From: Acetobacteraceae bacterium
GTDB lineage: Bacteria; Pseudomonadota; Alphaproteobacteria; Acetobacterales; Acetobacteraceae
Assembly: GCA_947475245.1 (NCBI GenBank)
Contig: CANJLW010000006.1
Location: 62,001-126,000, forward strand
Direction of reading: 5' to 3'
Length of the DNA stretch: 64,000 nt
Part shown: one piece after another, positions 18,037 through 28,430 of the stretch
Numbering within the stretch: position 1 is the first letter of the stretch
Layout: each line of letters opens with the position of its first letter
Notes under the pieces: generated by a model
The model's input: the letters and a program-made list of their open reading frames with translations, nothing else
The model's database searches: none
Told to the model about the DNA's origin: nothing
Translations under genes and position numbers: made by a program

Positions 18037-18054
18037 ATGCAAACCGGTTTGCAT
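18037..18054. promoter_or_regulatory. LacI-family-type operator, perfect 18-bp palindrome
   Basis: ATGCAAACCGGTTTGCAT is its own reverse complement. The TGCAAACC-GGTTTGCA shape with central CG is that of LacI/GalR-family operators. It lies 33 bp upstream of the RraA-like gene and about 115 bp upstream of divergent rpmG; the RraA-like gene is the likely target. No LacI gene is in the window. Confidence 0.75.
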
Positions 18055-18167
18055 GGAAATTCCATTCAGGCGGCGGGTAAGACTTGACCCCGGGCGTGCG
18101 CATGCGCATTTTCCCGCCCTCGCTCATCGACGGCACGTCGCTCCGAAGAGCATTCAAGGATCAGGTC

Positions 18168-18335
18168 ATGGCTAAGTCGAACACCGTCCAGATCAAGCTC
18201 GTGTCCACCGCGGATACCGGCTTCTTCTACGTCACCAAAAAGAACGCCCGCGCTCAGACCACGAAGCTGGAGCTGCGCAAGTACGACCCCGTCGTCCGCA
18301 AGCATGTTCCGTTCAAGGAAGCGAAGATTAAGTAG
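18168..18335 (+). CDS. rpmG: 50S ribosomal protein L33
   Basis: Encodes 55 residues: [20 protein letters not shown], then [20 protein letters not shown], ending in FKEAKIK. This is the cysteine-free L33 form of alphaproteobacteria, a small subunit-interface protein of the large ribosomal subunit. The start at 18168 has AAGGATCAGG upstream. Its last 8 nt overlap the convergent diguanylate cyclase gene. Confidence 0.97.
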   Translation: MAKSNTVQIKLVSTADTGFFYVTKKNARAQTTKLELRKYDPVVRKHVPFKEAKIK

Positions 18336-19701
18336 GCTGCAAGGCCGGGGCGTATTCGACCCGGTTGCGACCGCCGCGCTTCGCCTCATACAGGGCGAGG
18401 TCGGCGGCGTGCAGCAATGCCTCCGGCGTCACGACGGCACCTGACGTGCACGCCACGCCGATGCTGACCGTCAGCGGCGCGCGCGTCGCGGCATCCACAT
18501 CGAAGACGGCCTTTTCGACGGCGGAGCGTAGCCGTTCCCCGGCGGCGGACGCGTCGTCAAATCCCGCACCCGGCATCACGACTACGAATTCCTCGCCGCC
18601 ATAGCGCGCCAGCGAGTCGAAAACGCGTGTTTCGCCGCGCAGCGTATCGGCGATCAGCCGTAATGCCTTGTCGCCGGCCGCATGGCCGAACCGATCATTG
18701 ACCGATTTGAAGTGATCGACGTCGATCATCAGCACGGCAAGTTCCCGCCCCTGACCGCCGTCCATCAGCCCGCTCAGGTGGCGGCGCAGGTAGCGCTGGT
18801 TGTAGAGACCGGTCAGCGGATCGGTCAGCGCCAGTTCCAGCGCGGTGCCAAGGTCGTTGCGCAGCCTGTCCTGGTAGAACTTCCGACGAATCTGGTTGCG
18901 TGCCCTGGCGCGCAACTCGTTGTCGTCAATCGGCAGGGTCAGCCAGTCGCTCGCCCCGAGTTCAAAGCCGCGCAGCGTGCGTTCCCGCTCCTCCGGCTCC
19001 GCCACCAGAAGCAGAGGGGTTTCGTGGGTGGTATCCGACGCCCGTAATTGGGAGATCAACAGCAGCGGGTCTTGTTCGACCAACGACAGGCTGATCACGA
19101 TCAGGTCGAACGGCATCGCGGCGGTCAGCGCCAGCGCTTCCGCGCCATCGCGGGCGCGTCCGGAAACAATCCCGTCGCGGGTCAGGGCGTCCTGAATCGA
19201 TTGCGCGCCCAAATCCCAATCGTCGACGATCAGCGCGCGGGCGCCGGACACCGATGGAATGGTCACACGCTCCGCGCTCAACCCCAGGGCACGCGCTGTG
19301 TCGCCACGCGCGCGCCATTCGTCGAGCAGGCGTTTGAGGCGCACCAGGCTGCGCACCCGCGCCATCAGGGTGTCGTATTCGACTGGCTTGGTCAGGAAAT
19401 CGTCCGCACCGGCCTCCAGCCCGCGCAGCCGTTCGCCAGGTTCTCCCAAGGCAGTGACCATGACCACAGGAATATGCAGGGTCGTCGGGTCTTCCTTGAG
19501 CTTCCGGCAGCATTCGTAGCCGTCCATGCCCGGCATCATGACGTCGAGCAGGATCAGATCGGGCTGCCAGCGCCGAGCCATCTCAAGCGCCTCAAAACCG
19601 TCGCGCGCGCTGTTGACCTGATAATACTCGGCGGAAAGCTTCGCTTCGAGCAGACGCGTGTTCGCGGGAACATCGTCAACGATGAGAATGCGCGCCGTCA
19701 T
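18328..19701 (-). CDS. PleD-type response regulator / diguanylate cyclase (REC-REC-GGDEF)
   Basis: Encodes 457 residues. The first receiver (residues 1-125) has DD at 9-10, phosphoacceptor D53 in [10 protein letters not shown], and the conserved Lys in FLTKP. The second receiver (about 150-270) has lost its phosphoacceptor: the equivalent strand reads [12 protein letters not shown]. This is the adaptor-like state known for Caulobacter PleD. The GGDEF domain has a full active site GGEEF at 368-372 and a product-inhibition I-site RVFD at 359-362, five residues before. It should make cyclic di-GMP when D53 is phosphorylated and dimerisation occurs. In alphaproteobacteria divK normally lies upstream; here it is not next door. 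Confidence 0.93.
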   Translation of the reverse strand: MTARILIVDDVPANTRLLEAKLSAEYYQVNSARDGFEALEMARRWQPDLILLDVMMPGMDGYECCRKLKEDPTTLHIPVVMVTALGEPGERLRGLEAGADDFLTKPVEYDTLMARVRSLVRLKRLLDEWRARGDTARALGLSAERVTIPSVSGARALIVDDWDLGAQSIQDALTRDGIVSGRARDGAEALALTAAMPFDLIVISLSLVEQDPLLLISQLRASDTTHETPLLLVAEPEERERTLRGFELGASDWLTLPIDDNELRARARNQIRRKFYQDRLRNDLGTALELALTDPLTGLYNQRYLRRHLSGLMDGGQGRELAVLMIDVDHFKSVNDRFGHAAGDKALRLIADTLRGETRVFDSLARYGGEEFVVVMPGAGFDDASAAGERLRSAVEKAVFDVDAATRAPLTVSIGVACTSGAVVTPEALLHAADLALYEAKRGGRNRVEYAPALQPT

Positions 19702-19842
19702 ACGTCTGCCGTCTCTGGCTCCATGACAATGCCGGACCTTTTCCTACCGGCGGGATCGCAGTGTATATGATGGACACGTCCTGGGAAAGCGACGCGCGGC
19801 ATGCGTCGACGGAATTTCCCGGATTGGGTCATTCGACCCGAG

Positions 19843-21027
19843 CTATGCCAGCGCCGAACGCGGACGCTTCGCGATCCAATGCCACAGGACAACGGTGGTC
19901 GCGATGACGACGGGCGGCAGCACCGTCAGGTTCAATGCCGTCCAGCCCCATTTCGCCTCGATAATGCCGGAGGTCAGCGCCGTCATCGCCACGTTGGCGA
20001 AGACGATGAAGTCATGCGTCGCCTGCACCTTGACTCGCTCCCGCGGCTCATAGGCCGTCGTCAGCATCGTCGTGCCGCCGACGAACATGAAGTTCCAGCC
20101 GATTCCCAACACCGCCAGAGCAATGAAGAACGTCCAGAACACCTGGTCGAACCACAGGTTCGTGATGACCGCGCTGGTGGTCAGCAAGGCGCCGGTCAGG
20201 ATGATCTGATGAAGGCCGAATTTTTGGATCAGCCGCCCGGTCACGAAGCCGGGCGCATACATGCACACGGAATGGGCGCGAATGACCTCCGCGCTGGCCG
20301 CCACGCCGAAGCCGCAGAGCATCATCTGCAAGGGGGTGGATGCCATCAGCAGGTTCATCGTGCCGTAGCCAACCAGGGAGCTGATTACGGCGGCGACGAA
20401 GTTCGGACGCGCGACGATGTCGCGGAACGGCACCGGTTCCCCGGTCGCCTTCGGCGGCGCCGGCGGCAACTCGGCGAAGTACAGAAGCACCGCCGCGATC
20501 ATCGGCAGGCAGGGGAGGTACAGGTAGGTCGCCAGGAACATGAAGTTGGTGATCAGATCGTGCGTCTGCTTGACCATTTCCGGTCCGACGATCGCCGACA
20601 GCACACCGCCGGCCATGACCAGGGAGATCGCGCGCGCGCGGGCGTCCGGGGCGGCCACCTCGGCGGCGGCGAAGCGCAGGTGATGCGACATCCCGAATCC
20701 AATCCCGGCCGGAATCGCGCCAAGGCAGTAGATCGCGAAATTCTTCGTATAGACCCCGGTCGCGAAGGTCAGGCTGCCCGAGAACATGATCGCGCAAGCG
20801 AGCCAGAAGCCCTTTTTTCGACCGAATCGGGAAAATGCCCAACTCGCCACGACCGAAGAGCACATGACCGACACCATCTGAATGGCCATCGGCAGCGTGT
20901 TCAGGGCGGAACCCGACAATTGATGGCCGATCAGCGACGCCATGATCGTCTGACCCGCCATCACCGCATGCAGCATCGCCTGACAGGCAAAGAGCAGCCA
21001 CACGTTCCTGTTCATTGGCGAGTCCAT
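19843..21027 (-). CDS. MFS transporter
   Basis: Encodes 394 residues from the ATG at 21027 (MDSPMNRNVW); an ATG at 21015 or one at 21060 is also possible. About 12 membrane helices alternate with short loops. The loop 2-3 motif reads SWAFSRFGRKKGFWLACAIM. The opening helix AMLHAVMAGQTIMASLIGHQ and the later FMFVGGTTMLTTAYEPRERV match a little-characterised MFS branch found beside metabolic genes in Proteobacteria. The ligand cannot be told. Upstream (21040-21210) no partner gene is present in this orientation. Confidence 0.82.
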   Translation of the reverse strand: MDSPMNRNVWLLFACQAMLHAVMAGQTIMASLIGHQLSGSALNTLPMAIQMVSVMCSSVVASWAFSRFGRKKGFWLACAIMFSGSLTFATGVYTKNFAIYCLGAIPAGIGFGMSHHLRFAAAEVAAPDARARAISLVMAGGVLSAIVGPEMVKQTHDLITNFMFLATYLYLPCLPMIAAVLLYFAELPPAPPKATGEPVPFRDIVARPNFVAAVISSLVGYGTMNLLMASTPLQMMLCGFGVAASAEVIRAHSVCMYAPGFVTGRLIQKFGLHQIILTGALLTTSAVITNLWFDQVFWTFFIALAVLGIGWNFMFVGGTTMLTTAYEPRERVKVQATHDFIVFANVAMTALTSGIIEAKWGWTALNLTVLPPVVIATTVVLWHWIAKRPRSALA

Positions 21028-21215
21028 CCCCCGACGCGCCCATCCCGGCGCATATTGCATGGCCCCGGGCCGTCAGGTCCGCGTGACACGACCGCCCAGG
21101 GCAAGCGCCCAACATGGCGCGGACCGGAACGAAAGGGAAGGCGGCGCGAGATGGGGCCTGAAGACATCGCGTGGAATGACACGCGGGATTGCCCATAGCG
21201 GCGATAATACACGAG

Positions 21216-21256
21216 TGTTATAGTAATTATGCGAATATGACCGAAATGTTATAGTA
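21216..21256. promoter_or_regulatory. Two direct repeats of TGTTATAGTA upstream of methyltransferase gene
   Basis: TGTTATAGTA occurs at 21216-21225 and 21247-21256, a 31-bp period, which is about three helical turns. They lie in an AT-rich stretch (21200-21280) just ahead of the ATG at 21270. They could be tandem regulator sites or alternative -10 elements. Confidence 0.4.
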
Positions 21257-21269
21257 GTGTGGTGAAAAT

Positions 21270-21893
21270 ATGAAGGAAATATTGCAGGTCGCGATGGCCG
21301 ATGCGCCGCGATCCTCCAGCCCCCGCCGGCGCAACGGGGCCAACGCCGCCATGTTCTTCCGGCGCTGGCTGGCGAATCCGCTGCAGATGGGATCGATCGT
21401 CCCATCCTCCGGTGCGCTGTGCGCGCGAATCGTGCGCCACGCGCGATGCGCCCCGGATGAAATCATCGTGGAACTCGGCGCCGGTACCGGCGTGATCTCC
21501 CGCGCGCTGCTGGACGGCGGGCTTGCGCCGGAACGCCTGATGGTCGTCGAAATCGTGCCGGACATGGCCGGCCATCTGCGCCGCACGCTGCCCGGCGTGA
21601 CCGTCATCGAAGGCGACGCCCGCGAACTACCCGCCCTGATCCCAGAGCATTGGCATGGTCGCGTCGGCGCCGTCGTATGCGGTATTCCGCTGGTGCTGCT
21701 GCCGAAAGCCGAACAGGCAAAGTTCATCAACGCGATCGAGGCTATCGCGCCCGGCCGCGGCTTCCTCCACTACAGCTATTGCGCGACATCGCCCCTTCCG
21801 ACGCGCGCACATGGTCTGACCGCGAAGCGCGAGGCCTGGACCCCGCTCAATTTCCCGCCCGCCAGCGTCTGGCGCTACACGCGTTCCCCCTGA
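21270..21893 (+). CDS. PmtA-like class I SAM-dependent methyltransferase
   Basis: Encodes 207 residues; an internal ATG at 21294 is an alternative start. FFRRWLANPLQMGSIVPSSG is the typical N-terminus of bacterial phospholipid N-methyltransferases and their relatives. The SAM site is IIVELGAGTGVISRALLDGG (about 65-84), followed by LMVVEIVPDMAGHLRR (acidic end of strand 2) and VIEGDARELPAL. The NPPY/PLVLLP-like motif IPLVLLPKAEQAKFIN matches PmtA. It probably methylates phosphatidylethanolamine at the membrane surface, toward phosphatidylcholine, but rRNA adenine methyltransferase relatives look alike. Convergent with uvrB, 12 nt apart. Confidence 0.75.
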   Translation: MKEILQVAMADAPRSSSPRRRNGANAAMFFRRWLANPLQMGSIVPSSGALCARIVRHARCAPDEIIVELGAGTGVISRALLDGGLAPERLMVVEIVPDMAGHLRRTLPGVTVIEGDARELPALIPEHWHGRVGAVVCGIPLVLLPKAEQAKFINAIEAIAPGRGFLHYSYCATSPLPTRAHGLTAKREAWTPLNFPPASVWRYTRSP

Positions 21894-21905
21894 TCGAAGA
21901 ACCGT

Positions 21906-24092
<2,187 letters not shown>

Positions 24093-24244
24093 TGGCAGGC
24101 TCCTCGGCCGCAGATTTTGACTGTTCACGCGGCCGCGTCGAGGGGAAAAACACGCACGGAACGGACTTGCGTCGGACGAGGCCGTGTCTCAGGATACCGG
24201 TAATCGGGCAGCTTTGCCCGCACTGAAACCTGGGAACAACGCCT

Positions 24245-25003
24245 ATGTCAGCCGCCTTGCAAATGAAACCCGAGATGTCCGACGCCGAATGGCATGCCCG
24301 TTGCGAACTTGCCGCGCTGTATCATGTGGTTAACCACCTCGGATGGACCGACCTGATCAACACGCACATGTCCGCGCGTGTCCCTGGCGAGCCGAACCAC
24401 TTCCTGATCAATAACTATGGGGAGACGTTCGACGAAATCACAGCCTCCTCCCTCGTCAAGATGGACATGGACGGCAATGTTCTGACCCCCGGCGGCAAGT
24501 TCAACAATGCCGGCTTCATCATCCACAGCGGCGTCTACAAGGCTCGGCCTGACGCCAATTGCGTGCTGCACACCCATACCCGCGCCGGCGCCGGCGTGTC
24601 GCTGCTGAAAAACGGCCTGCGCCCGATCAGCCAGGATCACCTGCACGTGCTCGACGACGTCGTCTATCACGACTACGGCGTGCCGGCGACCAAGGAAGAA
24701 TGCGACGCGCTGGGCGTAAGCTGCGCGACCGGCAGCTGCGTCGTGTTGATGAACCACGGCCTGCTCACCCTGGGCGAAACCATTCATGGCGCGATGATGC
24801 GGCTGTACATGTTGGAACGCGCCTGCGAACTGGAAATCCTCGCCCGTCAGATGGACGAGCCGCCGGTGATCATCGACGAATACGTGCAGCAAAAGGCCAA
24901 GGAACGCATGCGCAAGGTGCGTCCGACCGAAGCCTATGGCCTTGCGGAGTGGAAAGGCCTTGTGCGCACGGTTGAACGCAAGGGCGCCAATTTCCGCCAC
25001 TAA
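24245..25003 (+). CDS. Class II aldolase / adducin family protein
   Basis: Encodes 252 residues. The zinc site is seen in CVLHTHTRAGAGVSLL (HxH) and VVLMNHGLLTLGETI (third His), with the acid in ALGVSCATGSCV nearby. The N-terminal HLGWTDLINTHMSARVPGEP and GNVLTPGGKFNNAGF match the family. Members include L-fuculose-phosphate aldolase, L-ribulose-5-phosphate epimerase and many uncharacterised proteins; this long form, ending MRKVRPTEAYGLAEWKGLVR, is the type annotated simply as class II aldolase. Substrate unknown. A strong hairpin follows at 25014-25043. Confidence 0.87.
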   Translation: MSAALQMKPEMSDAEWHARCELAALYHVVNHLGWTDLINTHMSARVPGEPNHFLINNYGETFDEITASSLVKMDMDGNVLTPGGKFNNAGFIIHSGVYKARPDANCVLHTHTRAGAGVSLLKNGLRPISQDHLHVLDDVVYHDYGVPATKEECDALGVSCATGSCVVLMNHGLLTLGETIHGAMMRLYMLERACELEILARQMDEPPVIIDEYVQQKAKERMRKVRPTEAYGLAEWKGLVRTVERKGANFRH

Positions 25004-25013
25004 GCCGGAATTG

Positions 25014-25043
25014 CCCGACGTTCGGCCGCGGCCGGACGTCGGG
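25014..25043 (+). terminator. Strong GC hairpin after aldolase gene
   Basis: CCCGACGTTCGGCC and GGCCGGACGTCGGG pair along 14 bp with one G-T wobble. It starts 11 nt after the aldolase stop. No U tract follows, so termination may be partial; the PPOX gene starts 40 nt further on. Confidence 0.6.
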
Positions 25044-25083
25044 TGAAGCGGCCATATCGATCGCGTTTCACAGGAGCATACCG

Positions 25084-25713
25084 ATGGACGCCATGACGAG
25101 CGATCACGTCATCCGCAGCGATGCCGAGCTTGAAGCGTTGTACGGCACCGCCTCGGCCGGTGCGATCGCGAAGGAGATCGACTACCTTCATCCGCATTAT
25201 CGGACGATGGTCGAGGCGTCTCCGTTCATGGTGCTGGCGACGGCGGGGGCGGAGGGGCTGGATTGTTCCCCACGCGGCGATCCCGCCGGTTTCGTGCATG
25301 TGCTGGACGAAAAGACCGTCGTCATCCCGGACAGGCGCGGCAACAATCGCGCGGACAGCCTGCGCAACATCATCAACGATCCCCGCGTTGCTCTGCTGTT
25401 TCTGATCCCCGGCGTGGGAGAGACGTTGCGGATCAACGGTTCGGCCGTTGTGTCCGTCGATCCGGCCTTGCTGGAACGGTTTCCGTTCAAGGGCACATTA
25501 CCGCGCAGCGTCATCGTGGTGACGGTGGATCGCGTTTATTTCCAATGCCCGAAGGCGCTTATCCGCTCCGAGCTATGGAACCCCCAGATGCATATTGAGC
25601 GTAAGTCGCTGCCGAGCACCGGGACGATTTTGGCGGATATCACGAATGGAACGGTGGGTGGGGAGCAGTACGACCGCGAATACCCGGAGCGGTTGAGGAC
25701 GACAATTTACTGA
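25084..25713 (+). CDS. Pyridoxamine 5'-phosphate oxidase-family FMN flavoprotein (MSMEG_1061 type)
   Basis: Encodes 209 residues. The split-barrel FMN fold is marked by FMVLATAGAEGLDCSPRGDP, then VVIPDRRGNNRADSLRNII, PRVALLFLIPGVGETLRING, and a C-terminal VYFQCPKALIRSELWNPQ. This arrangement is the PPOX subfamily often annotated as MSMEG_1061-type, which likely reduces small substrates with FMN or F420. CACAGGAGCATACCG lies just before the ATG. It ends 7 nt inside the convergent metalloprotease gene. Role unknown. Confidence 0.87.
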   Translation: MDAMTSDHVIRSDAELEALYGTASAGAIAKEIDYLHPHYRTMVEASPFMVLATAGAEGLDCSPRGDPAGFVHVLDEKTVVIPDRRGNNRADSLRNIINDPRVALLFLIPGVGETLRINGSAVVSVDPALLERFPFKGTLPRSVIVVTVDRVYFQCPKALIRSELWNPQMHIERKSLPSTGTILADITNGTVGGEQYDREYPERLRTTIY

Positions 25714-26819
25714 TCGGCGGCGACCCGCCGCACGCGCGCGGCGGCAAGACCCAGCAACCCCAGCGCGCTCAGCAGAAGTGCGTTGGGTTCGGGGATATCC
25801 GTAAAGGAACCGACCTGGGCGCTTAGGTCCCACCCCATCACATCGAGTGCCGTCAGGTCCAGCGTCGTTACGGCCAGCAACTCCCCCCTTGCGATCGTCG
25901 GGTCCATGATCCCGAGACCGAGGCCGTTTTGCCAGTGGGAGGCCTGGTATCCGTCGCCGTGTACGACGCCGGTCGAAAATGTTCCGAGGATGGTGTCGCA
26001 GTTGTCGAGCGAGAAATTTTTGGTCGCCGGGCCGGCGGTATAGTCCAGCGCGGCGCCCGCGGCGACGGATGCGGCGGTGCAGCGGAACAGGTCGAGCGGC
26101 GTGACATGGACGAACAAGGTATGGGGATAGAAGTTCGGGCTGGTCGAATTGGTGTCGAGAAAATCGACGCCGCTGATGAAGCCCAGCGTATGGCCGATCT
26201 CATGCATCGCAAGGCCCACGAAATCGTAGCTGGATGATCCGATTCCGTCGGCGCGATCATAGTCATAGCTGGCCGTGTTGCTGAAAATGATCGACCCGTC
26301 GCAGTTGGTCGCGCAGATGCCGGGCCGTTGAGCGACCGGTGTCAGACCCAAAGCCATCGCATTCGCGTTGGTCATGCGGATATTCGTATTGTCGGCGCCG
26401 GTTGAGTCGACATAGGGGATCGGGCTGCCGGCGCCGTTGGGATTGGTCGACGTGTAATTGATGTAGAGCGGCAACGCGCTCACGTTCGGTATGTGGCTGA
26501 CCCCCGTGGCGTCGTTGGAGCTTTTGGCGTCCGCGACCATTGCGGCACGGACGGCCGAGACATTGAACAGCGGTTCGGCGGCGGTCGCCGATGCCACGAC
26601 TCCCGACGAGAGCGATGAGAAGCCGATTGTCAATTTGATCGTTACATTGTCCGCCAGAACCGCGGACCAATTGGCGGCCGCCTCGATCGTTGCGTTTCGC
26701 GCCTGCGTGCCGACGCTGGACGTGAAGGTCAGATCGAAGGTCGGATGTGCTTTCGCGGGGGCGGAGATACAAACACCGACAATGGGAACGAGTGGAATGA
26801 TCGCGCGGGGGATTGGCAT
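25707..26819 (-). CDS. PEP-CTERM zinc metalloprotease, NF038122-like (copy A)
   Basis: Encodes 370 residues. The N-terminus (MPIPRAIIPLVPIVGVC, ending SAPAKA) is a Sec signal peptide. The zinc site is MHEIGHTLGFISGVDFLD at about residue 206, an HExxHxxGxxxG/D metzincin-like motif. The downstream block GDGYQASHWQNGLGLGIMDP and LDLTALDVMGWDL matches the conserved back half of this family. The C-terminus IPEPNALLLSALGLLGLAA, then RVRR, is a PEP-CTERM signal: P-E-P, a membrane helix and basic residues, the target for exosortase sorting. No exosortase is in this window. It should be a secreted, surface-sorted protease. A paralogue lies just upstream in the same orientation. Confidence 0.85.
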   Translation of the reverse strand: MPIPRAIIPLVPIVGVCISAPAKAHPTFDLTFTSSVGTQARNATIEAAANWSAVLADNVTIKLTIGFSSLSSGVVASATAAEPLFNVSAVRAAMVADAKSSNDATGVSHIPNVSALPLYINYTSTNPNGAGSPIPYVDSTGADNTNIRMTNANAMALGLTPVAQRPGICATNCDGSIIFSNTASYDYDRADGIGSSSYDFVGLAMHEIGHTLGFISGVDFLDTNSTSPNFYPHTLFVHVTPLDLFRCTAASVAAGAALDYTAGPATKNFSLDNCDTILGTFSTGVVHGDGYQASHWQNGLGLGIMDPTIARGELLAVTTLDLTALDVMGWDLSAQVGSFTDIPEPNALLLSALGLLGLAAARVRRVAADQ

Positions 26820-27125
26820 GTCTGAATCATTTTCGGTGGCTGAAAAATGTTATACGCGTCGATTTCGAATATTCCCGCGAGAAATACAAAATACATCATA
26901 ATACTACATATATGTGCGAAAATACGATGCGGATAAAATCCGGTTGTTCCTGTCACAAAATGGAATTTTTGCGCGTGCGCGTCAGAATGGCTGTTTCGTA
27001 TCATTGAATATACGAGACCGATTTGAAACGTAATAATTTGTAAGGATGTGTGTATCGTTTTCAGACGCGTCGACACAGGGCGATTCCCTGTGACCGCGCA
27101 TCGTGCGCGGTCAGGACAGCAGGGT
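26820..27125. other. 306-bp AT-rich intergenic region between two metalloprotease paralogues
   Basis: Markedly AT-rich from 26830 to 27055, against GC-rich flanks. It holds a 10-bp palindrome ACATATATGT at 26906-26915, CGGAT-AAA-ATCCG near 26930-26942, and two adjacent hairpins near its right end. A short open frame starting at 26813 has no family similarity. It most likely contains the copy A promoter and the copy B terminator. Confidence 0.5.
27074..27113 (-). terminator. Two abutting hairpins after metalloprotease copy B
   Basis: CACAGGG/CCCTGTG (27074-27080 and 27086-27092) and TGACCGCGCA-TCG-TGCGCGGTCA (27091-27113, 10-bp perfect arms) share two bases. They lie 13 nt past the copy B stop. 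The shared bases make the hairpins mutually exclusive at their base. No clear U tract. Confidence 0.65.
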
Positions 27126-28211
27126 TCAGCGTCGCCGCCGAGCGGCGGCAAGGCCGATCAACCAACCTGCCCCCAGCAGAAGCGCTCCGGGTTCCGGAAC
27201 GGTCGTCAGATTCCAGCCGATAACGTCGAAGCCCTTCAGATCCAGCGCCGTCACGTTCAGAAATTCCCCAGTCGCGGCGGTCGGGTCCATGATGCCAAGG
27301 GACAGATTGTCTTTCCAATGGCTGGCCTGCCGTCCGTCGCCATGGACCTGGCCGGTCGAAAACGTCCCCAATGCCGTCGCGCAATTATCGGTGGAAAACG
27401 ACTTGGTCGCCGTTCCCGCGGTGAAATCCAGCGTCGCGCCGGCGGTGGCCGAGGCGGTCGAGCATCGGAAGAGATCGAGCGGCGAGACATAGGTGAACAG
27501 GTCGGCCGCGAAAAATGTCGGACTGGTGGAGTTGATATCGAGGATATCGACGCCGCTGATGAAACCGAGCGCGTGGCCGATTTCGTGCATCGCGAGGCCG
27601 ACAAAATCGTAAGTGCCGCCGGTGATACCGTCGCCGCGGTCGAAATCGTAGGTAAAGCCGTTGCTGAACTCGATAAAGCCGTCGCAATTGCTGCTGCATC
27701 CGTTGACCGTCTGCAGGGTGGGAGTCAGCCCCAGCGCCTTGGCATTGGCGTTGGTCATCCGCACGGTGGTGTTGTTGGACACCGCCACACCGGTCGAATC
27801 CAGATAGGGCGTCGCGCTGCCGGAACCGTTCGGGTTATCCGACGTATAATTCATGTAGATCGGAATCGACGACGTATTGGGCAAATGCGCCACCGCCGCC
27901 GTATCGAGCGTGCTGGTCGCGTCGGTCGCCATCGCAGTCCGCACGCCGCTATAGAAAAACAGCGATTCCGCCGACGCGGCGGAGGCGAGAATGCCGGAGC
28001 CCAAAGTGCCGGTTCCGACGGTCAGATTGATCGTGACGTTGTCGGAAAACGCCGATGTCCAGTAAGCGGCGGCTTGCGCGAAGGCGGTTTGCGCCTGCGC
28101 ACTGGTGCCCGCGATGTAGGTCAGATTGAAGGTCGGGTTGGCGTGCGCCGAGCCGACGACGGCGATCGCGGTCAGCGCCGTCATCGCGAAGCTTTGCAAG
28201 GCTTTACGCAT
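27126..28211 (-). CDS. PEP-CTERM zinc metalloprotease, NF038122-like (copy B)
   Basis: Encodes 361 residues from the ATG at 28211 (MRKALQSFAMTALTAIAVV, cleavage near GSAHA), with GGAGGGG 5 nt upstream. The protein is colinear with copy A: NPTFNLTYIAGTSAQAQTAF, YMNYTSDNPNGSG, VRMTNANAKALGLTP, MHEIGHALGFISGVDILD (zinc site), GDGRQASHWKDNLSLGIMDP, LDLKGFDVIGWNL. The C-terminus VPEPGALLLGAGWLIGLAAA then RRRR is a PEP-CTERM sorting signal. The two copies differ most in the region after the signal peptide. Probably secreted and processed by an exosortase encoded elsewhere; substrate unknown. Confidence 0.87.
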   Translation of the reverse strand: MRKALQSFAMTALTAIAVVGSAHANPTFNLTYIAGTSAQAQTAFAQAAAYWTSAFSDNVTINLTVGTGTLGSGILASAASAESLFFYSGVRTAMATDATSTLDTAAVAHLPNTSSIPIYMNYTSDNPNGSGSATPYLDSTGVAVSNNTTVRMTNANAKALGLTPTLQTVNGCSSNCDGFIEFSNGFTYDFDRGDGITGGTYDFVGLAMHEIGHALGFISGVDILDINSTSPTFFAADLFTYVSPLDLFRCSTASATAGATLDFTAGTATKSFSTDNCATALGTFSTGQVHGDGRQASHWKDNLSLGIMDPTAATGEFLNVTALDLKGFDVIGWNLTTVPEPGALLLGAGWLIGLAAARRRR

Positions 28212-28430
28212 CGTCCCCTCCACTCGGTTCCGCACCCTAGGCAAGGGGCGTCGCGGAATATGTGATTTTCGCTACTTTTTTGAACATTTATTCTCCACAA
28301 TTGCAACCGAAAATTCCTGCGTCGCAAGACCCCCCCCGCGCTGCGCGCGACCAACCCCCCGCATTGAACGGCCCGCCCGCCCGCGCCATAGTCCGCCCCA
28401 AGCCTGACCTCTCATCCCGGAGCACGTCGC

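Noticed and set aside
28262-28335. A sigma-54 promoter on the minus strand before metalloprotease copy B
   Set aside because: The GC and GG pair are 11 bp apart, one more than the required 10, so it was not called.
28329-28366. Poly-C tracts (eight C at 28330-28337, then six C) upstream of GGT, thought of as phase-variable
   Set aside because: They are intergenic, about 65-100 bp from the start, with no promoter element at altered spacing visible; likely chance in GC-rich DNA.
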